In this document: positions 5,915 to 13,317 of the stretch, one piece after another | Numbering within the stretch: position 1 is the stretch's first letter | Layout: each line of letters starts with the position of its first letter | Assembly: GCA_024650095.1 (NCBI GenBank) | Contig: JANKMV010000024.1 | Location: 1 to 13,340, forward strand | Reading direction: 5' to 3' | From: Bacillota bacterium | GTDB taxonomy: Bacteria > Bacillota > Dethiobacteria > Dethiobacterales > Dethiobacteraceae | DNA length: 13,340 nt | Notes under the pieces: model-generated | What the model saw: the letters and a program-made list of their open reading frames with translations, nothing else | Told to the model about the DNA's origin: nothing | The model's database searches: none | Made by a program: the position numbers and the translations under genes

Positions 5915-8875
5915 TTACCCTTCTTCTTGCGGACGTAGGCGACGTCGACGCCGCCTGATATAACCATCCACACTCTCTATGACCTCTTCCTGCTCTTTGT
6001 CCCAGGAGGATAGCCAGGATATAATTGCCTCCTGTGCAGTTCGATGCGCATCTGCAGAAAGCTGTAGATCCTCGTCACGATTAGTTTCATCGGCAACTTC
6101 CGTGACAAGGTGCACCGCTGTCACAGCAGGATGTCGTCCTGCAAAGGAAATTTTAGCATGATCATTGCGCTCATAATAAATAGCATCGTCCAATAATGAA
6201 ATGGGAAAACTATCTGGTAAATTGTTATGACCATACGTCCGATAACGTTCAAGCCATAATTGGTTTAGCTCATGAATGCGTGTATTTTGTTTAATGGCTC
6301 CATTGATGGTACGTACCAAATCCAAGCCTAACGTGTAATTTTTATCTGCTGTTGTTCCCCAAAGAATGGGGTAAAACAATGCATTGGGTAACCAAAATGA
6401 CATGGCAAAACGCGGTGGGCTACCATAACCGGAAAAGTATTGCACCCACTCATGGGAGGGTATCCCATGAGCATCTAACACCACATCTGGCAACCATGCC
6501 TGCCACAAGCGAGCAAGTGCTTTTGCTTCCCCGAAGAGAGTATCCGCATTAAAGTACTCACTGTAATACTCACTGCCCACACGGTTATAGCGAGCGGCAT
6601 GAAGTATCCAGGCAGGATTTTCCGTGGCCATCTTTTGATGGATTTCTGCACCATCCACATTTTCCAACGGGATAATCACTACATTCACCTGTGCCAAAAT
6701 GGCTGGATTTTTTACCAGTTTATCTGCCAGCGCCAAGACAGCACTACTACTAGAGACTTCATTGGCATGGTGCCTGGCATTTATTAAAAGCGTGGGCCTA
6801 GCAAGCATGGCCTTCGCTCGACTCGTCAACTCACCGGAGTTACGAAAGAGTTCGATGACATAGACGGGATTACCTGCCATACTACGGGCGGCGATGGAAA
6901 CGTTGGCTTCACTCGTTGCTGTAGCTAAACGCGATAGCTGCGCTCGTACGTCTGCAAGTGTTAGCGGTGCTCCTGGCACACTCAACTTTTCTTCCTTCAC
7001 TGCGGGAGGCGACCACGTGAATACATTTTCTTCCGTTGCCAGCTGTGAGGTGAGATGTACCCCCGTAATGTAACATGGTTTGTTCTGCAGCGGTATTTTT
7101 TCTCGTAACACCACACTGGCATGGGGAGTCGCACCCGTTACAGAACGTAACCAAGGTAGAACAGCCCCCGGTGCAGAGAAGGGCGTACCTGTACGCGCCT
7201 CTCCCAAGGCGGCGAAACGATCCAATGTTGTAAAATAGATCTCCTCATGCAAAGCCTCAAGGGTAGAACCACTTTCCTGACGCACACCTAACTTTTCTTC
7301 GGGTTCACTACCCGTATACTCAACATTTAACTCATAAAACAAAGGTTCCGTGTCACCAACAAGCCCTTCAATTTCTGTCAGCACCTGCGTACTATACCAA
7401 TGCCAAAATAGCTCTAAATCGGTGGCTAGCCGCTGTGAAATAAGATTTTCTCCCTCAGCGGTATCTACGCGTACCCAGCCCGTGGGATGGCAGGCCTGCC
7501 CCTCAGACGGATGGCCATCGAGATAGGGGCGCAATGCGGCAGTCGGAGTCATACTATCAGCAAAAACAATCTCTTGCTGTTGATAGGCCACAATCCGCAG
7601 TGCATGCTCTGCATCTGGCAAACTGGGTGAAAACTCCACCGGCACAGTTAGTTCTTGTCGCAAAATTTCATCGGCGGGATACACTTCTTGTAGCCAACGT
7701 ATGGGTAAGTCGCGAACATTTTCTAATTGTAGGGGACGCCATTGAATCACAACTTTATCTACAGCCACGGGAGCAAGCTGAGGCAGAATCTCCTCAGTTA
7801 ACCAATAATACGCCTGCTTAAATGCGGGTCGCACCACCACCACACTATCCGCAAAGCCCGCAGTCGCCAGTGTCTTTTCTATCTCTTTACCTAAAGACAC
7901 CCGTACTTCTCGTGGCTCTGAAATAGTCACCACCACCGCTAACCCTGTGGCCGGAGCCGCCAGCGATGGCAAAATTTCCTCCTGCCATTGCTGAAGAAAA
8001 CGTGCTTGCTCTCCCTGCTCCTGCCACGTAGCCTCATAGATTATATCTGTCTCGGGCAAGGCACTTTGCGCAAGCTCATCACTAACAGCACGCAGATCAT
8101 AACCCGATGCTGCATTTTCTGCAGGCATCGTGGGAAAATGACGCGATAGATAGCCGAGCAAACGAGCCAGATTGGGACCGGCGCCCACTGAAAGACCCTC
8201 TTTGCACAGCCTCACCCACCCATCATCCTCATCGAGACCGATGCGAATTTGCCGACCAGAGCCACCCGTCACGGGCATGCGGAGACCGGTACTTTCGTGT
8301 CCTATTCGAGCTGCGAAATCACATACATTGGCGAGAATGGGTAGCGAAAGTGTCGGGTTCAGAACAAAATCCACAGTTGTATCATCGGGAAAAAGACCAT
8401 CGCTTGTGCCTAGTATACCATTAACTGTAAACGTTTGACTGAGACATTGCCATGCACACGCCTGTGGCCACTCTAGCGTAGTTGGGGTAGCGTCAACCTG
8501 CAAGGGCATTTCACATTGCGCCTCTGTAATCAGTAGGGGTGCGCAAGGCACCTCCCCAGACCAGTGCATTGCAGCCCACAGGCAGGCGAGCTTCTCGCCA
8601 GCCTCATCTGGGCCATAAATAAGCACCGCACCCTTTAGAGGCAATATGCACCCTTGACCAGGGCTTAAAAGAGGCAACCCAAGCCCGTGGGGTTGCTTAT
8701 GGTTATTCCTGCCAAGCAGCAGTGGATACCGTCCATCAGGTAGATCAGTAATGTCCAGCGTGGCCACAGGAAAGGGTAGGTTATCCGCAGCTAGACCAAT
8801 TCTGGCTGCTAACGTTAGAGCCTCTTCACTATATTCATGTAAGACAATGACTGGTTTCTCAGTAAAGATATTCAG
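5915..8875 (-). CDS. Large M14-family zinc metallopeptidase in peptide-transporter operon
   Basis: With the CTG start proposed here the protein has 986 residues (950 from the first conventional start, GTG at 8767). The C-terminal third is an M14 zinc-carboxypeptidase-like domain: HxxE zinc motif (His703, Glu706, in ARHHANEV), an IPLENVDGAE segment like the family's NPDG region, a third zinc ligand His803 in LDAHG, and a candidate catalytic Glu926 in HLVTE. Many M14 enzymes have a catalytic unit of 300-400 residues; here about 640 residues precede it. I do not recognise that N-terminal part, apart from a loose resemblance of its first 90 residues to accessory domains of some glycosidases. The protein ends with six consecutive arginines. 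No signal peptide or membrane segment is evident, so a cytoplasmic role is inferred. Its place between permease and ATPase genes suggests it processes imported peptides or amidated compounds; the true substrate is unknown. Confidence 0.85.
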   Translation of the reverse strand: MNIFTEKPVIVLHEYSEEALTLAARIGLAADNLPFPVATLDITDLPDGRYPLLLGRNNHKQPHGLGLPLLSPGQGCILPLKGAVLIYGPDEAGEKLACLWAAMHWSGEVPCAPLLITEAQCEMPLQVDATPTTLEWPQACAWQCLSQTFTVNGILGTSDGLFPDDTTVDFVLNPTLSLPILANVCDFAARIGHESTGLRMPVTGGSGRQIRIGLDEDDGWVRLCKEGLSVGAGPNLARLLGYLSRHFPTMPAENAASGYDLRAVSDELAQSALPETDIIYEATWQEQGEQARFLQQWQEEILPSLAAPATGLAVVVTISEPREVRVSLGKEIEKTLATAGFADSVVVVRPAFKQAYYWLTEEILPQLAPVAVDKVVIQWRPLQLENVRDLPIRWLQEVYPADEILRQELTVPVEFSPSLPDAEHALRIVAYQQQEIVFADSMTPTAALRPYLDGHPSEGQACHPTGWVRVDTAEGENLISQRLATDLELFWHWYSTQVLTEIEGLVGDTEPLFYELNVEYTGSEPEEKLGVRQESGSTLEALHEEIYFTTLDRFAALGEARTGTPFSAPGAVLPWLRSVTGATPHASVVLREKIPLQNKPCYITGVHLTSQLATEENVFTWSPPAVKEEKLSVPGAPLTLADVRAQLSRLATATSEANVSIAARSMAGNPVYVIELFRNSGELTSRAKAMLARPTLLINARHHANEVSSSSAVLALADKLVKNPAILAQVNVVIIPLENVDGAEIHQKMATENPAWILHAARYNRVGSEYYSEYFNADTLFGEAKALARLWQAWLPDVVLDAHGIPSHEWVQYFSGYGSPPRFAMSFWLPNALFYPILWGTTADKNYTLGLDLVRTINGAIKQNTRIHELNQLWLERYRTYGHNNLPDSFPISLLDDAIYYERNDHAKISFAGRHPAVTAVHLVTEVADETNRDEDLQLSADAHRTAQEAIISWLSSWDKEQEEVIESVDGYIRRRRRRLRPQEEG

Positions 8876-8888
8876 AGGAATCCCTCCT
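8873..8888 (-). promoter_or_regulatory. Ribosome binding site and CTG start of the M14 peptidase gene
   Basis: A perfect AGGAGG (8888-8883) overlaps the TAG stop of the upstream permease gene. Seven bases later comes CTG (8875-8873), in frame with the peptidase. The frame is open through 36 extra codons reading LNIFTEKPVIVLHEYSEEAL and onward, which looks like real protein. No ATG, GTG or TTG lies in that stretch, and an ATT at 8881 is too close to the ribosome binding site. The GTG at 8767 has no Shine-Dalgarno. A CTG start is rare, but it is the best reading here. Confidence 0.65.
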
Positions 8889-9723
8889 ATAATTTCATCC
8901 GTGGATCTAAAGCATCACGAAGACCGTCCCCTAACAAATTAAGACCGAGGACCGTTGCCATAATGGTTAATCCCGGAAAGATCACAACATGTGGTGCATG
9001 GCGGATAAAGTCACGACCACTAGATAACATAGCACCCCACTCAGGATCCGGTGCTTGTGCACCCAAGCCCAAAAAGCCCAACCCGGCTGCCCACAGGATG
9101 GCCGAAGCAACTTGCAGTGTAGATTGAACAATAATGGGTGAAAGCAAGTTAGGTAAGATCTGGTGTATGATAATTCCTAAATCCGTTTGACCTAACGCTT
9201 TAGCAGCTTGTACGTATTCCATTTCCTTAATAGTTAGTGTTGACGCGCGCACAAGGCGGGCGTATACAGGAATGGAAACAATCCCGATGGCAATCATGGC
9301 ATTGTTAAGGCTCCTGCCCAAGATACTGACCAAAACGATGGCTAGTAGCATGGCAGGGAATGCTAACATTACATCAATCATACGTTGAATAATCATATCC
9401 ACAGCACCACCAAAGTAACCAGAAAGAGCTCCTAGAGGTACACCAATGGCAATGCCGATGCCGACTGCGATTAAGCCCAGCTGCAACGAAATGCGGGCAC
9501 CATAGATGAGCCGGCTAAGGATATCACGGCCGAGCTCATCCCGACCCAGTAGATTTTCTGCAGAGGGACCCTCCACACTTTGCCTTAAGTTCATAGCGAT
9601 GGGATCATCTGGGGCGATCCAGTGGGCAAAGATGGCGGCCAAGGTAAAAATTAATACGATAAGCAGACCAAGCATAGCCATACGGTTGCGCTTGAGTTGC
9701 CGCCAGATAAGTAATAATGACAT
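8887..9723 (-). CDS. Peptide ABC transporter permease, DppC/OppC type
   Basis: This is a membrane subunit of the peptide-family importer. The 278-residue product has an OppC-type N-terminus (KRNRMAMLGLLIVLIFTLAA as first membrane segment), the family motif LGRDELGRDILSRLIYGAR from about 59, several further hydrophobic segments, and a cytoplasmic EAA-type coupling loop around 168-190 (YVQAAKALG) that contacts the ATPases. Its C-terminus, GDGLRDALDPRMKL, is typical. The ATG at 9723 is preceded by GGGGGAG about 6 nt upstream and starts 13 bp after the stop of the other permease gene. Its own TAG stop overlaps the ribosome binding site of the M14 gene. Confidence 0.95.
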   Translation of the reverse strand: MSLLLIWRQLKRNRMAMLGLLIVLIFTLAAIFAHWIAPDDPIAMNLRQSVEGPSAENLLGRDELGRDILSRLIYGARISLQLGLIAVGIGIAIGVPLGALSGYFGGAVDMIIQRMIDVMLAFPAMLLAIVLVSILGRSLNNAMIAIGIVSIPVYARLVRASTLTIKEMEYVQAAKALGQTDLGIIIHQILPNLLSPIIVQSTLQVASAILWAAGLGFLGLGAQAPDPEWGAMLSSGRDFIRHAPHVVIFPGLTIMATVLGLNLLGDGLRDALDPRMKL

Positions 9724-9736
9724 CAGGATCTCCCCC

Positions 9737-10657
9737 TTAATCGTAGCGAATACGTGAATCTAAGTACCCATAAAGAATATCGACGATTAGATTTATAAAG
9801 ACAAAGGACGTAGCAATTAACAAAACTGCCCCCTGTACCACGGGATAATCCCGGGCGACAATGGAATCCACCATCAGGCGGCCTAACCCATTCCAACTGA
9901 ATACTTTTTCCGTCAGTACCGCTCCACCTAACAGCGTTCCCATCTGTAAACCAATCACAGTGAGTACCGGTATTAAAGCATTTTTTAGCGCATGCCGCCA
10001 TACGACGCTCATTTCAGTTAATCCTTTCGCACGAGCAGTACGAATATAATCCTGGCGCATCACATCCAAAACACTAGAACGGGTCATACGGCTGATGGTT
10101 GCCATGGGCACAGTGGCCAGAGCCACTGCTGGCAAGATCATGTGTCGCCAAGTCCCGCTCCCACCCGAGGGTAACCAACCCAAATTTACAGAGAAATATA
10201 TTATTAACATTAACCCCAGCCAAAAAACGGGCATGGATATACCAAATAAAGCAACAAACATCGAGAGGGTATCAAAGATTGAATAAGGCTTAACTCCACT
10301 AATGGTACCCGTAGCCACACCAACAACCACAGCTATAAAAATAGCTGCCAACATTAGATAGACAGTATTGGGTAAGCGAGCCATCAGTTCCTCCATGACA
10401 GGTCTTTTCGAGCGTGCGGAACGTCCGAGGTCACCCCGGGCCAAACCACTCATGTAGTGACCGAATTGTACATGTATAGGTTGGTCAAGTTTCAGTTGTT
10501 TCCTGATGTTTTCTATTTCCTGCGCAGAGGCTTGTTCACCAGCAATCACCTCAGCAGTATCGCCAGGGATTAACCTGACCATAAAAAAAACCAGAAAGAC
10601 CACTGTAAACAAGACCGGAATAATCATCAGCAGTCTCTTGGTAATATACGTTGACAC
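9737..10657 (-). CDS. Peptide ABC transporter permease, DppB/OppB type
   Basis: This is the first permease of the importer. The 306-residue product is the usual length for the DppB/GsiC/NikB group. It has an N-terminal membrane helix (about 9-28), the periplasmic-facing segment with RLIPGD, GLARGDLGRS near 71-80, five or so further helices, and an EAA-type loop at about 204-222 (YIRTARAKGL). Its end, DILYGYLDSRIRYD, is diagnostic of the group. The start is GTG at 10657 with GGGAGGT about 6 nt upstream. It follows the binding-protein gene after 167 bp that hold two hairpins. Whether the substrate is a peptide, glutathione or nickel cannot be told from this subunit; the neighbouring peptidase favours peptides. 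Confidence 0.95.
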   Translation of the reverse strand: MSTYITKRLLMIIPVLFTVVFLVFFMVRLIPGDTAEVIAGEQASAQEIENIRKQLKLDQPIHVQFGHYMSGLARGDLGRSARSKRPVMEELMARLPNTVYLMLAAIFIAVVVGVATGTISGVKPYSIFDTLSMFVALFGISMPVFWLGLMLIIYFSVNLGWLPSGGSGTWRHMILPAVALATVPMATISRMTRSSVLDVMRQDYIRTARAKGLTEMSVVWRHALKNALIPVLTVIGLQMGTLLGGAVLTEKVFSWNGLGRLMVDSIVARDYPVVQGAVLLIATSFVFINLIVDILYGYLDSRIRYD

Positions 10658-10727
10658 TGTGTACCTCCCATAAAAAAAGTATACTCCAACAAGAAATCCT
10701 AATTCTCATTTTAGTGCTATACTCATC

Positions 10728-10751
10728 ATCACTCTTCCCCTGAAAAGTGAT
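10728..10751 (-). promoter_or_regulatory. Stem-loop between binding-protein and permease genes (second)
   Basis: The minus-strand RNA pairs AUCACUUUUC (10751-10742) with GAAGAGUGAU (10737-10728), allowing one U-G pair, around an AGGG loop: a 10-bp hairpin. No U-run follows, so it is not a standard terminator. It may protect the upstream mRNA end or mark a processing site. Confidence 0.5.
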
Positions 10752-10773
10752 ATAGTTTTCTATTAGATATAAG

Positions 10774-10809
10774 CAGGCCCCCAATTGCCCACCGGCTCTT
10801 GAGGGCCTG
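10774..10809 (-). promoter_or_regulatory. GC-rich stem-loop just after the binding-protein gene (first)
   Basis: CAGGCCC (10809-10803) and GGGCCTG (10780-10774) on the minus strand form a perfect 7-bp GC-rich stem around a 22-nt loop. It starts 15 nt after the binding-protein stop codon. Only a weak CUUAUAU follows, so it could be a leaky terminator or an mRNA-stabilising element that keeps binding-protein levels above those of the permeases. Confidence 0.5.
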
Positions 10810-10824
10810 TAATCTTTACTTAAT

Positions 10825-12378
10825 TTATTCCGTCCACCTTGCACCGGCTAGTCTGAGTTGCTCAATGGGAAGAACAACTACACCTTCAAGGCCCTTCTTC
10901 ATAGCGACAATTTGCTCCTCAGAATGTAGGAAGACCCAAGGGGCATCTTGCCAAATCAATTCTTGCGCTCTACCATAGGCTGCAACCCGTTCACTTTCAA
11001 CTGTGGTGGATGTGCCTTCCTGCAAGAGTGAATCCACTTCTTCATTTACATAAAATCCATAGTTTGATCCTGCTGGAGGAGCCTGCTCAGACAAGAACAT
11101 GGGATATAGCATCTGATCACCGTCAAGAATCCACGGGCCCCAACCCAACATAAACATTTGTGTTTCTGTTTCTTCGATGGGCTGTCTAATAAAGGCCAGA
11201 TAAGAAGCCCACTCCATCGTTTTTAATTCCACGTCAACACCAACATCGGCCAAATAGCTCTGAATGGCTTCTGCAACACGCTTATCCATCAGATAGCGAC
11301 CTTCGGTGTAATAAAACGTCATACTAAACCCGTCAGCATAACCCGCATCGGCTAATAACTCTTTTGCTTTTTCTGGATCAAACTCATATGGGCCCACTTT
11401 CTTATAGGGGAACATCTCCTCTAAGAGGGGTGAGTCCAATGGACGACCTGCTCCAGATAAAATTACATCTACTATCTCTTGCTTATCAATGGCATAATTT
11501 AGTGCTTGCCGCACTCGTACATCCTTTAACCTTTCATCTGTAACGTTCAGACCAAGATAAATGGCCCTTGTGCTGGCTGCTTGTTGTACAACCAAGTCTT
11601 CGTTCTCACTAAGACGAGTTGCTTCTAGTGGTGGCACACGCACGATTACGTCGACATCCCCGGCCTCTAGCATAGTAACACGGGCATTGTCTTCCGTTAC
11701 AGGTTTAAAGATAATAGTTTTCATAGCGGGTGCTTCGCCCCAGTACTCATCATTACGCTCTAGGACAAGTTGTTCACCTTTGACCCAGTCGGCAACAGTG
11801 TACGGACCTGTTCCCACTGGATTTGCAGACATATCCTCGCCATATTGCTCAACGGCAGCTGGGCTAACCATGGCATTTGAGGACGCCGTTAAACGATGCA
11901 AAAACGGAGCATGTGGATATTTTAGTTTAATCTTCACTACATACTCACTGACCACTTCTGCTGAATCTGCCATGATTATATAGCTACGTAACAGAACCTG
12001 CACATCAGGATCAAGTAAGCGCTCAATATTAAACTTTACCACCTCGGCATTAAATTTGGTGCCATCGGTGAAAGTTACATCATCACGAAGCTCAAAGGTC
12101 CATTCTAGACCGTCGTCACTCACTTCCCAAGACGTAGCTAGCCTCGGCACCACTTCAAAGTTTTCATCTAGCGTCACCAGCGTATCAAAAATATGTTCTA
12201 CGACAATAGCAGCCGGAGTAGATGCTATACCATGTGGATCTAAATACTCTACATCCGTACCTTGTGCCACTATTAGTGTGTCTTTAACTTCCGGTGTGAC
12301 TTCTTCTTTCCCGCCACAACCGACCAGTAAGGCAACAACCAACAGCAAGCAAATAACTAACGATATTGTTTTTTTCAA
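10825..12378 (-). CDS. Peptide ABC transporter substrate-binding lipoprotein (family 5)
   Basis: This is the extracellular receptor that captures the ligand and delivers it to the permeases. The 517-residue product begins with a lipoprotein signal peptide: KK near the start, a hydrophobic core, and lipobox LVGC with Cys21 as the lipidated residue, followed by a charged linker. The mature part is SBP family 5: FDTLVTLDENFEVVPRLATS, then WTFELRDDVTFTDG, NPVGTGPY, and VRQALNYAIDKQEIV. I chose TTG at 12378 because GGAGGGTGAG ends 6 nt upstream and the signal peptide then has a normal short n-region. A second TTG at 12432, with AAGGAG 10 nt upstream, adds 18 hydrophilic residues and remains possible. 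No cysteine cluster or metal motif hints at a special ligand. It is the first gene of the transporter operon. Confidence 0.94.
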   Translation of the reverse strand: MKKTISLVICLLLVVALLVGCGGKEEVTPEVKDTLIVAQGTDVEYLDPHGIASTPAAIVVEHIFDTLVTLDENFEVVPRLATSWEVSDDGLEWTFELRDDVTFTDGTKFNAEVVKFNIERLLDPDVQVLLRSYIIMADSAEVVSEYVVKIKLKYPHAPFLHRLTASSNAMVSPAAVEQYGEDMSANPVGTGPYTVADWVKGEQLVLERNDEYWGEAPAMKTIIFKPVTEDNARVTMLEAGDVDVIVRVPPLEATRLSENEDLVVQQAASTRAIYLGLNVTDERLKDVRVRQALNYAIDKQEIVDVILSGAGRPLDSPLLEEMFPYKKVGPYEFDPEKAKELLADAGYADGFSMTFYYTEGRYLMDKRVAEAIQSYLADVGVDVELKTMEWASYLAFIRQPIEETETQMFMLGWGPWILDGDQMLYPMFLSEQAPPAGSNYGFYVNEEVDSLLQEGTSTTVESERVAAYGRAQELIWQDAPWVFLHSEEQIVAMKKGLEGVVVLPIEQLRLAGARWTE

Positions 12379-12672
12379 AGTTTTCTCACCCTCCACTTTA
12401 ATTTTTTCGTTCCCGTGTACCCCGTGGGACAAAACCTAATCACTCCTTCCACAACCGACCCCCCGTAATGTACTCTTCTACCATTCCATTAAAATTCGAG
12501 TTATGTTAATAAAAGTCCTGCTTTCCTGCATATCTTCTCAAAATTTTTGCGCAATTTAAAAGGGTTTTGCCAATATTTATGGCAAAACCCCCCGATTTGC
12601 TACCCACCGATGTCATCCATTAGCGAACAGTTATTATTATTATTCACCCAACATGTGTAGCTATCCCTTTAC
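12379..12672. other. Intergenic region upstream of the transporter operon
   Basis: These 294 bp separate marR from the binding-protein gene. They hold the marR terminator (12558-12590), a short ATT triplet run near 12631-12643, and about 180 bp of leader between the terminator and the TTG start. The operon promoter should lie in that leader. I see only poor -35/-10 pairs there (for example TTTAAT near 12496 without a good -35), no copy of the marR palindrome, and no recognisable riboswitch. Confidence 0.6.
12558..12590 (-). terminator. Intrinsic terminator downstream of marR
   Basis: On the minus strand GGGTTTTGCCA (12590-12580) and TGGCAAAACCC (12572-12562) form a perfect 11-bp stem around TAAATAT, followed by TTTT (12561-12558) and AAATT. 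It lies 82 bp after the marR stop and should separate marR transcription from the transporter operon. Confidence 0.88.
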
Positions 12673-13119
12673 CTATAGCTTTTTTATCACCGCTACGACT
12701 TGCTCTAATCCCGATTTACATGCTTCTATTTCTTCATCCGTTAGTTGAGAAAAGAGTTTTTGATATGTTTTCCGCGCCTGATTCATAATTTGTTGATAAT
12801 ACTCATGGCCTGTCTCCGTTAAGTACAGCAACGTTTTACGCCGATCATTTTTATCATCTCTGCGTTCAACTAAGCCATTCTCAACTAAGGCATCAATTAA
12901 TGAGGTTAGACTCCCTTTGCGCATATCTAAAAAACGCCCTAGTTCTGAAAGAATAACACCCTTTTCTCTATGAATCAAAAGAATGGCTCTTTTTTGGTTT
13001 TTATGGCAACGAAATTCAGCCTCATCGTCTTCACGAAAGATAAGGCTCAACTTCTTATGGTATAAGGGTATAAACTCCATAAACAATCGTTCTATCTCTT
13101 TGATTTTTTCATTTTCCAT
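12673..13119 (-). CDS. MarR family transcriptional regulator
   Basis: This is a winged helix-turn-helix repressor or activator that works as a dimer on palindromic DNA, often released by a small ligand or oxidation. The 148-residue product fits the family. The DNA-binding part spans about 42-105, with SELGRFLDMRKGSLTSLIDAL as the helix-turn-helix region and the wing motif DRRKTLLYLT at 92-101. The N- and C-terminal helices form the dimer interface. Cysteines at 38 and near 114 are present, but they do not by themselves indicate a redox sensor. The ATG at 13119 has only a weak purine-rich ribosome binding site (AGGGATGG). It has its own promoter with an overlapping palindrome, suggesting autoregulation. 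Control of the downstream transporter operon is plausible from proximity but not shown by a shared site. Confidence 0.93.
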   Translation of the reverse strand: MENEKIKEIERLFMEFIPLYHKKLSLIFREDDEAEFRCHKNQKRAILLIHREKGVILSELGRFLDMRKGSLTSLIDALVENGLVERRDDKNDRRKTLLYLTETGHEYYQQIMNQARKTYQKLFSQLTDEEIEACKSGLEQVVAVIKKL

Positions 13120-13135
13120 ACTACACCATCCCTAG

Positions 13136-13153
13136 TAGTCTGAATTCTAACTA
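13136..13153. promoter_or_regulatory. Candidate MarR operator
   Basis: TAGTctGAATTCtaACTA is an 18-bp palindrome with 14 symmetric positions, centred 25 bp upstream of the marR ATG. It begins right at the transcription start predicted from the promoter at 13159-13187 and covers about the first 18 transcribed bases. Size and AT-rich symmetry fit MarR-family sites. A second short inverted repeat, AGTAA-TAT-TTACT (13187-13199), touches the upstream side of the -35 box. Confidence 0.6.
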
Positions 13154-13158
13154 TTTAG

Positions 13159-13187
13159 ATTTTAACGTGCCCAACGGCTTTCGTCAA
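13159..13187 (-). promoter_or_regulatory. Sigma-A promoter of marR
   Basis: On the minus strand TTGACG (13187-13182) and TAAAAT (13164-13159) are separated by exactly 17 bp, a near-consensus sigma-A promoter. The predicted start point is near 13152, giving a leader of about 32 nt before the marR ATG. Confidence 0.8.
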
Positions 13188-13245
13188 GTAATATTTACTC
13201 CATTCTATGATTACTGCCCTTTTTCTGCCTCTCTTACTTGTACCT

Positions 13246-13317
13246 GTCCAAGTTTAAAAGCCGTGCCGCTTTCACTATAGCAGAATGTAGGGAACGGTCA
13301 AGACCGTTCCCTACATT
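13246..13317. repeat. Dispersed palindromic repeat, copy B
   Basis: This copy has the same block order as positions 1-65: GTCCAA, AAAGCCGT, TTTCACTA, then a palindrome. Here the palindrome is perfect and long: 16-bp arms (13284-13299 and 13302-13317) around an AA centre, reading AATGTAGGGAACGGTC and its complement. It lies about 60 bp upstream of the marR promoter. No ORF is associated, so it resembles a REP- or MITE-like intergenic element. Target-site duplications were not recognised. On either strand the palindrome is followed by at most three T, so terminator function is doubtful. Confidence 0.78.

Noticed and set aside
11561..12439. Plus-strand open frames of 140 and 127 codons opposite the binding-protein gene.
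   Set aside because: They are serine/threonine-rich antisense shadows of a clear family 5 binding protein, without ribosome binding sites or homology.
12562..12590. The perfect inverted repeat here as a possible MarR operator.
   Set aside because: It is followed by T residues on the marR side and has a GC-rich stem base, so it is better explained as the marR terminator.
12631..12643. ATT/TTA triplet run after marR.
   Set aside because: Only about four units in AT-rich intergenic DNA; no sign of a functional microsatellite or CRISPR.
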